From Ananas comosus (lineage: Eukaryota; Streptophyta; Magnoliopsida; Poales; Bromeliaceae), in the NCBI RefSeq assembly GCF_001540865.1, contig NC_033631.1, positions 1,281,532 to 1,345,531 on the forward strand: a DNA stretch of 64,000 bases. Reading direction: 5' to 3'. This document shows positions 22,881 to 35,331 of the stretch, in pieces. Below the pieces are notes generated by a model, which worked only from the letters and a program-made list of their open reading frames with translations, searched no databases and had not been told where the DNA came from. Positions within the stretch are counted from its first letter, which is position 1. Every line of letters begins with the position of its first letter. The translations under genes were made by a program, and so were the position numbers.

Positions 22881-23413
22881 TATGAGCCCCCAGGTAGTTC
22901 TATATATTAGATACAATAGGGCTAAAACTCTTAAACTGCCTTAAGCATTTTTTGATGATAGCTAGGCCCAAGATGTTAAGAGAGTTAAGCGTGTTAGGAC
23001 GGGAGTAGTTCTAGGATAGGTGACCCCCTGGGAAGTTAGGGTACATAGTTGATATTAGAGCCAATTACCAACAGAAAGTGTGAGATGAGTCTCGACTAAG
23101 CCATGATTATATAGCGGGGGAAGCGAGACTCCCATGCTGTTGATTATTCTGGGTAGAGCGCAGCTCACCACAAGGCTGAGTTAGACTAGCGAGACGAGTC
23201 TCACATCTCCTCATACTTATGAGTCTGAGTCTGACGAGTATGTCAGGGCTTAAGGGGAGGAGAATGTGAGACCCAAGGTAGTTCTATATATAAGACATAA
23301 TAGAACTAAAATTTTTAACCCGGCTTAAGAATTTCGGGTGATGGTTAGACCCAAGAGGTTAAGAGAGTTAAGCGTGTCAGGACGGGAGTAGTCCTAGGAT
23401 GGCTAACCCCCTG
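22881..23413 (+). mobile_element. Cassandra-type TRIM with 5S rRNA-like LTRs
   Basis: Two direct terminal repeats, 22881-23045 and 23265-23413, flank a short non-coding middle. A primer-binding site resembling initiator tRNA-Met, TGATATTAGAGCC, follows at 23050-23062, and a polypurine tract, AAGGGGAGGAGAA, precedes the second repeat. Each terminal repeat contains a 5S rRNA-like stretch (22980-23036 and 23362-23413) with AGAGTTAAGCGTG, GGGAGTAG and CTAGGAT, the internal control region of 5S genes. A 5S-derived promoter inside the LTR defines Cassandra elements. The second repeat is cut short by the LTR beginning at 23414. Confidence 0.85.
22980..23036 (+). promoter_or_regulatory. 5S rRNA-like internal promoter in the TRIM LTR
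   Basis: AGAGTTAAGCGTGTTAGGAC, GGGAGTAGTTCTAGGATAGG and TGACCCCCTGGGAAG follow the order of a plant 5S rRNA gene (A box, intermediate element, C box). RNA polymerase III use is known for Cassandra and is inferred here. Confidence 0.8.
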
Positions 23414-26400
23414 TGTCATGCCCCGGGATCCCTTTTGTAAGTCATTTTGAAATTGGGCTATTTTTTCTAAATCAGAGTTCGTGAAAAAGTGCCCTTTTTT
23501 TTAAAAAAAACCTTGACCCAGGGATGTAACAGACCCGCCACAAATATAAGAACTTCTCTGTTCTAGACGGACAGAGTCTCTACTATATTTGCACAGCGTA
23601 GCACATAGTACAAGTGACAACCATGACATACCAGTCACGCTAACAATATTCACGACTCATACAGATAATCATTTCTCAAATTTCACATTCATTCTTACTA
23701 GTTTGGAGCGCCTCCCACACGTAGGCTTTATTTTGAAACTCTAGTTTTTCAAAAATCCTCGAAATGCCGATAAACCTCTCTGAAAATTATTTTCCATATG
23801 GAAACCTTTATTCTAAAGTAAACAAGCTACCACGAGGGGTAGAAATTCATTATTTACGAAAATCACGAGTATACTTTAAAAAACTTCATTTGAAATCCAA
23901 GTTCAAAATATCACATGCAACTAAAATCTTACAAGTATTCAAAATCTACAGATATCCAAATCCACAAGTAAATCCACCGAACCACAATACTGTCTAACCA
24001 CTAAAAAATTTGAGGGTGGCAAGAAATCGAGCTATCAAGTTTATCTACTGACATGCATACAGTAAGCATCAAAACAAAACTGATACTGTAAGGCCGGGAT
24101 CTATATCTCAAACTCATATTTAGTATCGTCCTTACGCACCGTCCCAACTCTAACCTCCCGAGTTACCTGAAAAATAGTAGGGGGTGAGTATATGTAAACA
24201 AGTCTTCCTCTCCCAGTGGGTACCGCAAGCGACGAAGGCAAGCCGCACACACCGACAGACAGAATAGATAAACAAGGGTAGAATGAGTAAGTTAGGTATA
24301 ACGACGATGAAATAACATCTATCAATAATCACAAAGATACTACCACTATAAGATAAGGTGGTAAGGTAAGGAAAAACTATAGTCAGCAGACATATATGTG
24401 CAGTAGCAGTACCAACTGTAATGAAACAACTGTAAACGCCAATATGAGCAATCGCTACCATAATACGAAACAATAAGACAACTATGCATCAACCGGACAA
24501 TAGTCCCGAAGTTTCCAATCTAGATCCGTCGTGTCGGTCTAAAGACCTCAGGGAAGTGCCATGGCACTCTAAATGGCATATAACCTTAGCATAAACTCCT
24601 GGGCTCAGAGGTAAGATGTACGACCATTTTTTCAGAAAAGAACACCCTCTTGCAGTGGATCAGACTACTAGTGTACGTGAAATGCATATGAGTTGTGGCG
24701 ATTGATGCTATATGCTCAATGGCCAACGACGGTGAGAAGCTGGAAGAACAGTGACAATCATACCCGACCAAATCAGGTCTAATGTTTTTGAAGGAATGTC
24801 ACCATATCACTGACCTATCAGGTCTATATAACCGTATCACCAAGTACGAAATGTCATGCAACGATAATCAATTAACAGAATGCTACTCTACTACTAGATC
24901 AATCATGATTCTACAAGACAAACAATCGTAGAGTAGACCAACGAGCATCAAGTAGTGTGCAAGATACTGAGCATGTAATCATGATAAGCTATGCAAATCA
25001 AAGAGGAGAAAAAAGGTAAGAAGTCACCGAGTATGAGTCGCTGGATTGACTTCGGATCGAAGTACCCACCTGTGTCCGTCACTGCATCTAGCTCTTGCAA
25101 GGCAAAGGACATCGAATGGACCTACGACAGGTCCATCGAGTCAGAATCTAATCCTATAGACTCAAAACACAAAGCTCACAACCCCAAACCACTCACAAAA
25201 TCGATTTCCCGAAACTGATTCCCGAACTCGCCAGAAATCTCGAAAATGTGCCGGGATGCCCTCAGGACCCACAAAACGTCCCAAAATGCACTGACTCACT
25301 GTGGGAGTCACATGCTATCTTGAGACACACCAATTTGGATATTCGAACAGCAAACATAAGCCTCTAGGTCGATTCGATCATCATCGATCGATAGTTCACT
25401 ATCGGGTTTCCGAAAGTGTCTACTTTGACACCGGAAGCCTCTGCCGCTCTCCGTTCACCTCCGAACACATAAGGGGCCCAAGACAACCAGCCAATGAGGC
25501 TAGGCAATGATTTTCGGGGCAACCATTTGGCCGGTAACCCATCGTGACGTGAAATCGCATTCCACCGACGATTTCGCCGAGAAACACACCGAAACCCCAT
25601 TCCGATTTTCACGAGGGCTTCGGAACCTAGACAACAAGTCCAAAGGGTCACAAATAGTGACCACATGCTGCCCAAGGCAGCCCACAATGCCCAAATTACA
25701 GGATATCCCCTAAACAAGTTACCATTCGCAACTTTATATACATAAAAGCAATGTTTAGGGCTGTTACCGAAATCCACACACCATCGAGATAGAGTGAGGA
25801 CACCGGTTGACAGGTCACAACGTATCGGACACCGTGCTCGCTGTCCACGGTATGCACGATAGCTGAGGAGCACTGTGGAGCTTTTCCAAATTTAGCAACC
25901 AAGTGGCTCTGGGAGCGGAGAAGCTAAAGCTTAGCGACGAACGGTCACCGACAGAAACGGAGGTGAGCACGACATTCAGCATGTCGAGGGGATCGTCGTG
26001 CTCACTTTTGGATAAATTGGGGAGCTTCGGATCATCGAAAACTGTGAACGGGGCACCTTTGAGCCATAGCTCAAGGTGCAGGGAGAAAGGGTCTCTCTGG
26101 TCGGTTGTTGGTAGCCTGCCGGCGCGTGCGTCAGCTGGAGTCGACGGAGGAGGGGGAGAGGAGTGTGGTGCTCCCCCTGGCCGGTGGCGAGGAGCAGCGG
26201 CAGCGGGTGAGGCTCGGCCAGCACAAATGTAGGCTAGAGCCGGGCCTTGCACAACGGCGACGGTGGCGGCCGGGGAGGCAGGGGTCGACTGCGGCAGGCT
26301 GCTTGAGGTCGAAGGAGGTGGCGGCTAGAGTTGGCGTCAGCAGCGGCCGTGACCCAGAAGAGATCGGGTCTTTCCAGTCCAGGGCTGCTCGAGGTGAGCT

Positions 26401-26985
26401 CCTCGTGGTTGCAGTGGTATTGGCGGACCATTGGGGTGCCGAAGGTGGATGTTGGAGCTCGGGGACGTCGACGGCAAGCTAAGAAGGGGAGGCTCGGGCC
26501 CCCTTGTTGCTCGGGCTGGCAGAATAGGGAGAATGAGTGAGAGGAAAAGTGAGAAGGAGAGGTTGGGGAGCTTCTCCGGCAGCCGGAGGAGGTCACTGGT
26601 GGCTGGAGAGGGGCGCGATGCACGCAGAGGAGGTGGGGGAGGCGGTTAGGGCTCGTGAGGGGTGAGGGAGGCTAGGGTTGCAGCTGGGAGGGAGAGGAAA
26701 CCCTAATTCTCCAATGTATAAGAATAAAAAAATTGCACATAAGTCCTCCAAACCTCAAAATTTCAATCCAAGTCCCTCACAACATGTGAAAAATGCACGA
26801 TGACACCTTCACGTGCGATCTCATATGATTTGGTACATAAAATGTGGGGATATCGCAAAAATACTGATTTTCAACTTTTGATTTTTGACCCTCCTCGAGA
26901 AACGTGCAATTTTGGGTGACTCGCTTGTCGGATATGCAAACGGACTATGCCAGCGCTTTTGGCACTGCCGGACCTTGAATTAGCA
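23414..26985 (-). mobile_element. Long gypsy LTR, family 2, minus strand
   Basis: Begins TGTCATGCCCCGGG at 23414, the LTR end in inverse, and matches the 22568-22879 fragment inverted. The right edge is set near 26985 because homology of unit D to unit C starts immediately after. A GC-rich part (25900-26700) gives several overlapping open frames on both strands without any recognisable domain, as expected of an LTR or leader. No gag-pol is attached. The 3.57-kb length is large, so it may be composite. Confidence 0.6.
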
Positions 26986-26989
26986 AGAA

Positions 26990-27165
26990 AAAAATGGACA
27001 AACAATCTTTGTCATATGTTTGGGCTCATCTAGCTTCTGGAAAAGCATGCAGAAACAATGAATAAATAGATGTAGACAAAATAACCTAACTAGATAATTG
27101 TACTTGCAATATATGCTTGCGTAGCTGCATTATCAAACTTCAGATAAACAGTTCTAGCATCAAAT
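26990..27165 (+). promoter_or_regulatory. Partial promoter-like module, copy D1
   Basis: Starts inside the module: the GGTTAATCC and TATA-like parts were lost at the LTR boundary (26985). The rest, TCTTTGTCATATGTTTGGGC to GCATGCAGAAACAATGAATA, closely matches module C1. Confidence 0.4.
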
Positions 27166-27171
27166 TTTTTA

Positions 27172-28290
27172 GGTAGTGTTTGGTTCGAGAACAAGCGGGG
27201 GAATAAGCCCTTGTTCCCCCCTTTGTTCCCAAACGCAATGTTTGGTTCCCGGGAACAGTAGTTTTTGGGAATCTGGAACTAGCTGGTATAAAGCTAGAAC
27301 TGCTGTTCCACCCGTTTCTTGGAACAAGCTTGTTCCTTGATGAGAACAAGATTAATTAAAATCTAAATTTAATTTTAATGGCAGTAAATTATTAATTAAT
27401 CTAATTAATATATTTAAATCATTATTTATTACTTTAATAATTAAATAATTTAAATAATTTATTATTTATAATTAAATATTAATAATTAGATAATTATTAT
27501 TATTAATTTATTATTTATAATTAATTATAAATAATTAATAATATTCATTATTTTTTTATTAATAATTATTATTCTTAATGACAATCGATATTATTATTAA
27601 TTTATTATTTATAATTAATTATTAATAATTAATAATTATTATTATTTATTAATAATTATTAATAATTTTTATTCTTAATAATTAGATAATCGATATTATT
27701 ATTAATTTATTATTTATAATTAATTATTTATAATTAATAATAATTATTATTTATTAATAATTAATTAATAATTCTTATTCTTAATAATTAGATAATGGAT
27801 ATTATTATTAATTTATTATTTATAATTAAATAATAATAATTATTATTATTTATTAATAAATATTAATATTAATTATTATTAATAATTAGATAATCAATAT
27901 TATTATTAATTTATTATTTATAATTAATTAATAAGAATAATTTATTATTATTATTATTATTATTAATTAGATAATCCATATTATTAATTTATTATTTATA
28001 ATTAATTATTAATAATAATTATTATTTATAATTAATTATTAATAATTAATTTCTTATTTATTTTTAAGTAATATTTTTATTACTATTAATTACATAATAT
28101 AATTTTAATTTCAAATTATAACTCTTATTTCTCTTGTTCCAATCTAACCATCCAAACACTATTACCTTATTCCTAGGAACAACCCAATTTTCATCCAAAC
28201 ACAAAATTAGTCTAGTTCTTGCTTATACCTGAACTTGTACCTATCCCTACAACTAGCAGTTCTTACTTATACCCGAACCAAACGCAGCCT
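27172..28290. mobile_element. Harbinger/Tourist-like MITE with AT-rich core
   Basis: The left end GGTAGTGTTTGGTTCG is the inverse of the right end CGAACCAAACGCAGCC, with two differences. A perfect TTA duplication (27169-27171 and 28291-28293) fits the 3-bp TWA target of PIF/Harbinger elements. The core (27350-28110) is nearly pure A/T. Confidence 0.82.
27500..28060. repeat. AT-rich minisatellite, period about 103 bp
   Basis: TATTATTATTAATTTATTAT with TTATAATTAA recurs near 27590, 27693, 27797 and 27897, with a shorter copy near 27975. Spacing is 100-104. The repeats are rich in ATTAAT/ATTATT self-complementary words. Confidence 0.75.
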
Positions 28291-30628
28291 TACTTTATAG
28301 TTAGAGGAATAACATTTCTTGTAAAACCACTTTTCGTGATCAAACAACATTTGTGAACCACGAAACTCCCAAATACGAAGTTATAGGTTCAGAAACAAAA
28401 AAAAAAAAAAAACGATTAATTAAGTAGGCCTTTTTTATTTTCATCCTCATATGAAAAACTAAGATACTTCGAAGAAGTTCCTAGAAAAACACGGTGCAGT
28501 CAATTTGGGATTGGAGTATTTAGAAAAACGTGATTCAATCAAGTTGAGCTGAAAATTTTGTTGAGATCGGTAAATTTTACAATCGGCGGGAAAAAATTTT
28601 AAATGGCCATAATTTTTTACTCGAGTATCAGATTTTAAAGTGCAATTCTAATTTGAAACATACTTTTTGAGATCTACGCGTCAAATGCGAAGCCATTCCG
28701 GCTTTATTTGGGACCCAAATTTAATTGTTTCGCCTCTGTTTTTGTTTTTTCAAATATTGTTGTTAAATTCCATGATTCCATATTTGCTATTGGTAGTTAA
28801 TTAATCTAGCTTTCTCTAATATCAAATTATGTAAACTATTAAATTTTGATAGAATTACTAACTAATTTAGTAAAATTCTCAATTTTTTTTACTAAAATCA
28901 CTAGGTTCTTAAAAGTCAAAAGTTGACTGGTTCAATCTTTAGTAAAATTACAAATGATCTTATTCAAAATGAAACATTGTTGAGGGTGTCTCATGCAATT
29001 TTACCCCCGGAGGAAGCACCTTCTGCCATGCTTTCAGTTCACACTTTCTTAATTTCTTTTCTTTTTTTTTTGAATTGAGTGATTAAAGTTGATTAACTTC
29101 TAAATATTTTGTTAAAATCATCCTTGATTTGGTTAAATTTAATAGTTTTTCTTATTGTTTATTTAACGAATAAAATTAGAATAATATACAGTAACCAACA
29201 AAGTCATTAAATGTAAAACTTTTTTGAGTTATAATTAACTAAAATAATTTAAATAAAAAATTAAAAAAAATTGAGAGAGTTTTAATGAAAAATTTTAAAA
29301 TGTGAAGTTCGAGATTATTTTGAGAGGGTTTTTGTATATTTTTATCTTTATGATGCATTTAATTATGGGCGTTATTCTCCATAATTAATTTGAGAGAAAA
29401 AGGATAGAGGGCTATTTTATATGATGTTTTATTGAATTACCGAAGAGATGATGAAAAAAAAGTATATTATATTTTACTAAAAAAATATAAATTATATTCT
29501 GTCAAAGAAGTTCTTACAAAATTAAATTTTACAAAATCATACATTACATGAGTATAGAATTATTTTATATAATCCTACAATTTTTATATTATACTTTTCA
29601 TTTCTTTTATACATATCCACATGCCCTATTGTGAAAGGTAAAAATCTATAAATTATGAAATACTAAAAGTGAACAAATTTTTTCTTAAAATCACTCACTG
29701 GTTCTATCAATTTCATGTTCGTGGTACGTAGTGTCGGCTAATCTTTCTTATTTGATACCCTTTGTATTAAAAAGTATTAATTGTCATATTGGTTTACAGC
29801 GGGGAACCAATAAGTAACGTGCCATTATGCACTCTAAATAACAATAACCAACTATAACTTAAATAATGATTCTAATTTTGAAAACTTTAAATAGCAGTGA
29901 TGGTGTACAAATTAAAACTCCTCCTATTTATAACTAATGTACAAATATTTTATCTGATCTCAATATTGGGCTGCCTTATGAACTTCTAATCATGAAATCA
30001 ACTCAATTATCAGATTAAAAGTTCATTCCAACAGAACAGAATAGGGTTATGTACAATTTTTTTTCATCTTGACCATACTTTTTATGGTTCAAGTGAAATT
30101 ATACCAATTACATATTTTTTTTGCCCCAAACAACTATTTACTTGGTTAGGATAAAATCAAAAGAGATCTTGAAACCGATTCTATCACCTACTAATTTTTC
30201 AATTAGGTTCCGACCAATCTGACACAATGTTTACAATAGCAGATAGGAGAGAGTAGGCGGCGTGTAAGAAAAAATGAAAAGGGTAGTTGTAGCGAACTCT
30301 AAGACTGCAGAAATGGATAGAGGAAGGGCCGACTAGTAGCACGGGAGAGGGGCTTTATTTCATACCGCAAAAAATACACATTATGAGAAAGATAGGCCTA
30401 GCTAGATAACCGGTTTTTTAAAAAAGCGAATATTAGATCTGAAACGATAAATGCGAGCATGAAATACTGTAAATGAGAATTAAATTGGGTTGTAAAAAAA
30501 TAAGATTTTTGGTCCGGTTTTGATTTGGTTCAGTTTCTGCAGTTCAAATGAACACCCCTAGTTATAATCTATATAGATAAGACTTACTGTATAATGGTGT
30601 GTAGTCAAACATGAAATTCGCAATAGTT

Positions 30629-30860
30629 GGTTAATCCTCCAATATCTTAAATTGTAATCATAATACAGTGTAATCTTTAATGTCTTTAAAATTTTGGAAT
30701 AGGATCATAATGCATATATGGTATTTAAAGGCATCAAGTCTCGTCTGTGCTAATTACTTTACCATTTCACAAGAAAAGCACTGAGCCAAGAGTGAATGTC
30801 ATTTGTCTAGGCTCGTCTAACTTCCAGACAAGCATGAAGAAGCAATGAGTAAACGGTGTT
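30629..30860 (+). promoter_or_regulatory. Promoter-like module, copy D2
   Basis: GGTTAATCCTCCAATATC, then TATATGGTATTTAAAGGCATC, then TTTCACAAGAAAAGCACTGAG, matching module C2 almost base for base. No coding sequence follows. Confidence 0.4.
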
Positions 30861-31649
30861 TACGTAAGGACTAAAATTTTTGCTGTATAGATAAATTCTG
30901 TGTTGACGATATTTTTGTGTATAGTTTAATTACATAAATATTCGTTAAGTTTCAGAAGAAAATGAATTAGGATGGAGAAGTTACGCGATCTTTAGTAATG
31001 ATTTAAAGTGAATAGTAACTCGGGTTATCCGAAGAGGCCAATTAGTGGAGATGATTTCTGGTGCGTATTGGACTCTGATTATAGTTATCCAATGGCTCAT
31101 TTTCAATAGTTCGACTGTTCTGAACTCATTGGCACTAACGGATTTGGGTTATAAATCCAAAAGGATCACTTTAATTCATTGTGACTCCTAAAAATCTTTT
31201 AAATGATGAATTTTACCCCTTTAAAATTTTTCCGTTATTTATAAATTATATTCTCTTCCTTTAACTGATCTGCAGTTTACCCCACAATAGCTTCATTCTT
31301 AGCCTAATCCTAGCTAGTTTAAAATGGAGTGCGAATTTAAAAAGGTTGAAACGTTCGAGAGACAATTTTAATTACTTCACTATTTTACGAGATATTTTTG
31401 AAAAGATAAATGAGTCTTTTTAGATAGAACAATCTTCTATTTTAAATACTAAACTAATATATCTTTAGGCGGTATACTTTTAAAAAAATTAAAATTTTAG
31501 ATGAATAGATTTCATCACTTGAAATTAAAATATGTTTAATTTGTAAGATATGAGATCTAAGAAGTCAAGAGGACCTAAGAGCCTACGACTTAGGGAGAAC
31601 AGAGTTTTAACTCTTTTACTATATTAAAAAAAAGGCGCTATATATCTAT

Positions 31650-32739
31650 ATTTTATATAAAACTATGAATGCTTATGTTCCGTGTGGCCGAACCTTCTTA
31701 ATTTGGGGGTGTGCGTCCCATCAATATTTTTATTTTTTAAAATTAATTTTTTTTTTTCCTCAATTTTTTTGATGGATAAAGTATTATCTCTTTAATCGGG
31801 TGATGTGACCCAACTATCCTTTAAATTAAGGGTGTGGGTCCCACCAATTTTTTATTATTTTTTAAAATTAATTAGAAGTTGAAAGTTGGATAACTTAATA
31901 TATCTAAGAATTTAAAAAGTTGGTAATATGAAAGTGATATATTTTAAATAAAAGAAAATAAAAAGTCATCTTAGAATATGAAATATTATTTTAGAGTCTA
32001 TATAAAGGGTCGTACTTATATTCATTTTGGATGAATAAGAAATGATATACTAAATACTGTTTACTTTGTCTCAAAAGAATTAACTGCATCTGTCTGTAAC
32101 GATTAACTATATTTAAAAGGTTATTCTTTGATTTGAATTTGATGCTTTATTTATTTACTCAAATTTTTCTATCATATAGTATATTTTAAATTACGTGGGA
32201 TTCGACTCTTCCAATTTAACGTGAATTTTTTTAGAATTCCTATATTTTTTTTAATATTTGTTTTTAGTATTTTGATTACTATGTTATAAATTTTTTATAT
32301 TTATTTTTGTTTACAAGTCATAATATCTCCATGTTAATTGTGTTGGAAATTTTGATGGATTTGTTTATATTAGGGTTTAGAATTTTTAAAATGATTAATT
32401 ATGATGCAGCCTAACGCCATACTTAATGCAATCTAGTGAATAAGTTGGAATTTGTTTACTAAATATATTTTATATTGTTTCTAATTAAACCTATACGTCA
32501 CTAACTATATAATAAGGTATCTATATAAAGTTATCGGAAATAGATATGATTTGATACCTATCGTGACGTTTCAGTGTAAAAAATTGAAATGTTAAAAAAA
32601 GATCTTCATACTTTTCAATAAACTTTAAAATTACTAAAATTGTTAAAGCAAATATATTCTACTCTTTACAAAATAACTTATAGAAATATAAGGATCCAAA
32701 TTTAGAATTTAAATTTTAAAAGATTATAATATATCTGCC
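31650..32739. other. Insertion in unit D, no gene
   Basis: Not shared with unit C. It contains two diverged direct copies of about 125 bases (near 31697 and 31822, GGGTGTGNGTCCCA). The rest is A/T-rich with no open frame of interest. Confidence 0.45.
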
Positions 32740-34583
32740 TGTAGTATCTTTGGTTTTTGGGTTGCTTGTGGATCTCAGCATCTGAGGCTTGGCGACACAT
32801 CTGGAGAGTGTTGGGACAAGTCGGAGTCGTTTTGGCGTGAAACGGATGCAAAACGGACTCGACGCGAGGCGAGAGTGGAGTTCTGACGCTGAAATCCGCA
32901 AAGTGCAGGATTCCATTATTGAGTATCCGTATGGCATTGGGATGGTACCGGTACCCTGTGTGCGAGCTTGCGGGCTGAGAGGCCAAGTACCGGTAATCAA
33001 ATCGGGTACCGGTACTCCAGTTGTCATGTTGAGTTGGTAAGGGTATTACGGTCATTTTGTGTTGGTGGTTATCCACACCACCAACTCTCCCTCGTATTTA
33101 TCCACCTGAGGAAGAGCAGCTTGCTTAATTAAGTTCCTCTCTCTCTCAAGTGTTAAATGTGTGCTTGGTGAAGGCCACGGCTTGAGCTCGGATCAACGTC
33201 GACGTTGCGCCGGAGAGCCGTTCGAGCGTGTGGACGTCGTGGTTGCGTCATTGGAGGCCGGGCGAGCGCGTAATTTTCTCTCCTTTCGACTTCTCGCCGT
33301 GGTTGGATTAGCGTTTCGAGGTGGGTTGAAGTTTACCGAAATCGTCGGAATATCTTCTAAATTTTAGCATCATCGACATGTATCATCTATGTATTTTCTT
33401 GCTAGTACTCGAATTCATGAATTAGTATTTAAATCTGAATTTGGAGTTAAGTTAGTAGTTTAATTTTACATGTTGGACTTGGAATTGACTTAGGAAAAAA
33501 CTATTAGAATCCACACTGTCACTTTCTGAAAATTATCAGATTTAGCTTTAGGAGCTATGGTTCATTTGTATCGCCACTGTTTGTATGCAGTGGATATTCA
33601 GAATAGTGTAAAATGAATTTAGGCTCGTGTTGGGATGTCAAACTTATTTTACAGTAATATGTAGACTGTTTCGAACTGTCAGGTGCCGTCGCGGTTGACG
33701 GTGGACCTAGTTTGCTGTTTTTATATCGGATTGTGCAAAGGGCATATGAGTTTTGGTTGTAGGACTTGTTAGACCCATTTGTCTTGATTATAGCTTGTGA
33801 GAGCCTGATTGAACTCGGTAGAGACACGCTTGCATACTCTATTGGGTAGCACCCACGAGCGCCATTCCGGAGTCGTACTTTGTGCATTCGCGTTGTTGTC
33901 GTTGTGTCCTGGTTCGACTCGCTTTCCATTGACGACCCAACGTGGTGGTGGTTGGTGTAGCTTCGACAGGCGGGACGGGTGCGTTCATAATCCCTAGTTC
34001 GATTGGGTCAGAGATTGTATTTTATTTATATCTACAGATAGCTAGTGTGGGTTAGCGATAGTATAGTGGCATATAGCTGTAGAGTTTTTCCAGCTTCCTT
34101 TACTATCCTTGAGCATACCTTCTGTAGACTTAGTGGGTGAGCCGTTGAGGTCGGTAGCGGTACCCACTGAGGACTACTTATTTTTGCAGTAGTTCTCACA
34201 CCCAGTTATTGACCCCTTTTTGCACAGCCTTCGTCCGTGGCTGCTGCTGTTGCTGATTTGGATCTTGGAAAGAGAGTCGCGAGCTAGATCCCTTCCAGTT
34301 TGGAAAAGGAGTACTTCCCACAGGTAGTTTTGGGGTATTTATATACATATAGTTGTTGTTTGGGTACTCGCTGAAGCGAGTGGTGTTGTAGACATGTTGT
34401 ATGTACTGGAACCCCTCGAGGTTTATTTATGTATATGCAATTCAGTTTAGTAGCTCTTTACTTTGTGGTTGTAGCTTGAAATTGTTTACAAGTACAGCTA
34501 TTGCTTCGTATACAGGAGAAATTCCTATGTATACGGCGGGTCTGTTGGCGTGTCCGGGGAAACGTGTAATTCGGGGCATGACA
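32740..34583 (+). mobile_element. Solo LTR of Ty3/gypsy LTR family 1, plus strand
   Basis: Starts TGTAGTATC at 32740 and ends TTCGGGGCATGACA at 34583. It matches the inverse of 4132-6680 throughout, including the GTACCGGTA motifs (about 32943-33016). The flanks TCTGCC and TCTACC are similar but do not form a clean 5-bp duplication. At 1.84 kb it is shorter than its relatives (2.3-2.5 kb). Open frames inside are not genes. Confidence 0.78.
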
Positions 34584-34843
34584 TCTACCCGCCATGCGGG
34601 TCCCTACACTAATATGTATGAAAAGCACTATATACACTTGAAATTTATGTGATATAGAAGTGATATCAAAATTTAGGATGAAACCTAGGGCATGAATATA
34701 GAGATCACGCAAGAACATTCGGACGAACTTGAACTAGAAAATAAGGAATCTTGTAAGTGAATTTAGTGGATAACTTTAGAAATCATGGAAACTTTGGGTG
34801 TGAAGTAAGATATAAGTTATGACCTTCCGGAAGTGTTAAAATC

Positions 34844-35331
34844 TGTGACACCCCAATAGTCCCACATCGGATGGGAAAGGGGTTGTCATTGGGTTTATAA
34901 GAGACTTAGACACTAGTAATGGTAACTAGGCTTAAGCATTTTGGGCTGTGGTTTGGGCCCAACGAGTTATTGTTGCTAGTGGGCTGGGTCGTTACATTTG
35001 GTATCAGGGCCGGTTCACCAGCTAAACATGTGTGGCGATCTTAGCTGAGCCGTCTTGGCTGAGCCAGGGTCTGGATGACGGGCTAGCTAGCGAGACGAGT
35101 CTCACATAGCCTGGTGATCTTGGACTGTGTGTGTTTGGACTGACGAGGACGTCAGGGCCTTAACGGGGGGAGTCTGTGACACCCCAATAGTCCCACATCG
35201 GATGGATGGGAAAGGGATTATCATTGGGTTTATAAGAGACTTAGACACTAGTAATAATAACTGGGCTTAAGCATTTTGGGCTGTTGGCTGGGCCCAACGA
35301 GTTATTATTGCTAGTGGGCTGGGTCGTTACA
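34844..35331 (+). mobile_element. TRIM retrotransposon without 5S sequence
   Basis: Terminal direct repeats 34844-34996 and 35175-35331 start TGTGACACCCCAATAGTCCC and end GGGCTGGGTCGTTACA. The primer-binding site TGGTATCAGGGCC (34999-35011) resembles initiator tRNA-Met, and a purine tract, AACGGGGGGAGTC, precedes the second repeat. The middle shares CTAGCGAGACGAGTCTCACA with the Cassandra-type element at 22881, but the terminal repeats lack the 5S-like segment. No coding capacity. Confidence 0.88.

Larger units (their letters stand above)
26986..34840. repeat. Segmental repeat unit D
   Basis: Direct copy of unit C, broken by the Harbinger-like MITE at 27172 and by the region 31650-34605, which contains a solo LTR. 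Homology to unit C resumes at 34606 with TATGTATGAAAAGCACTAT. No coding frame is conserved with unit C. Confidence 0.8.

Noticed and set aside
25364..26649. Long overlapping frames up to 169 codons on both strands
   Set aside because: They lie in a GC-rich part of a long LTR, on both strands at once, with no recognisable domain.
32702..33076. 124-codon minus-strand frame and its overlapping neighbours
   Set aside because: Inside a solo LTR, with the same kind of frame present by chance in related LTRs (6279-6683).
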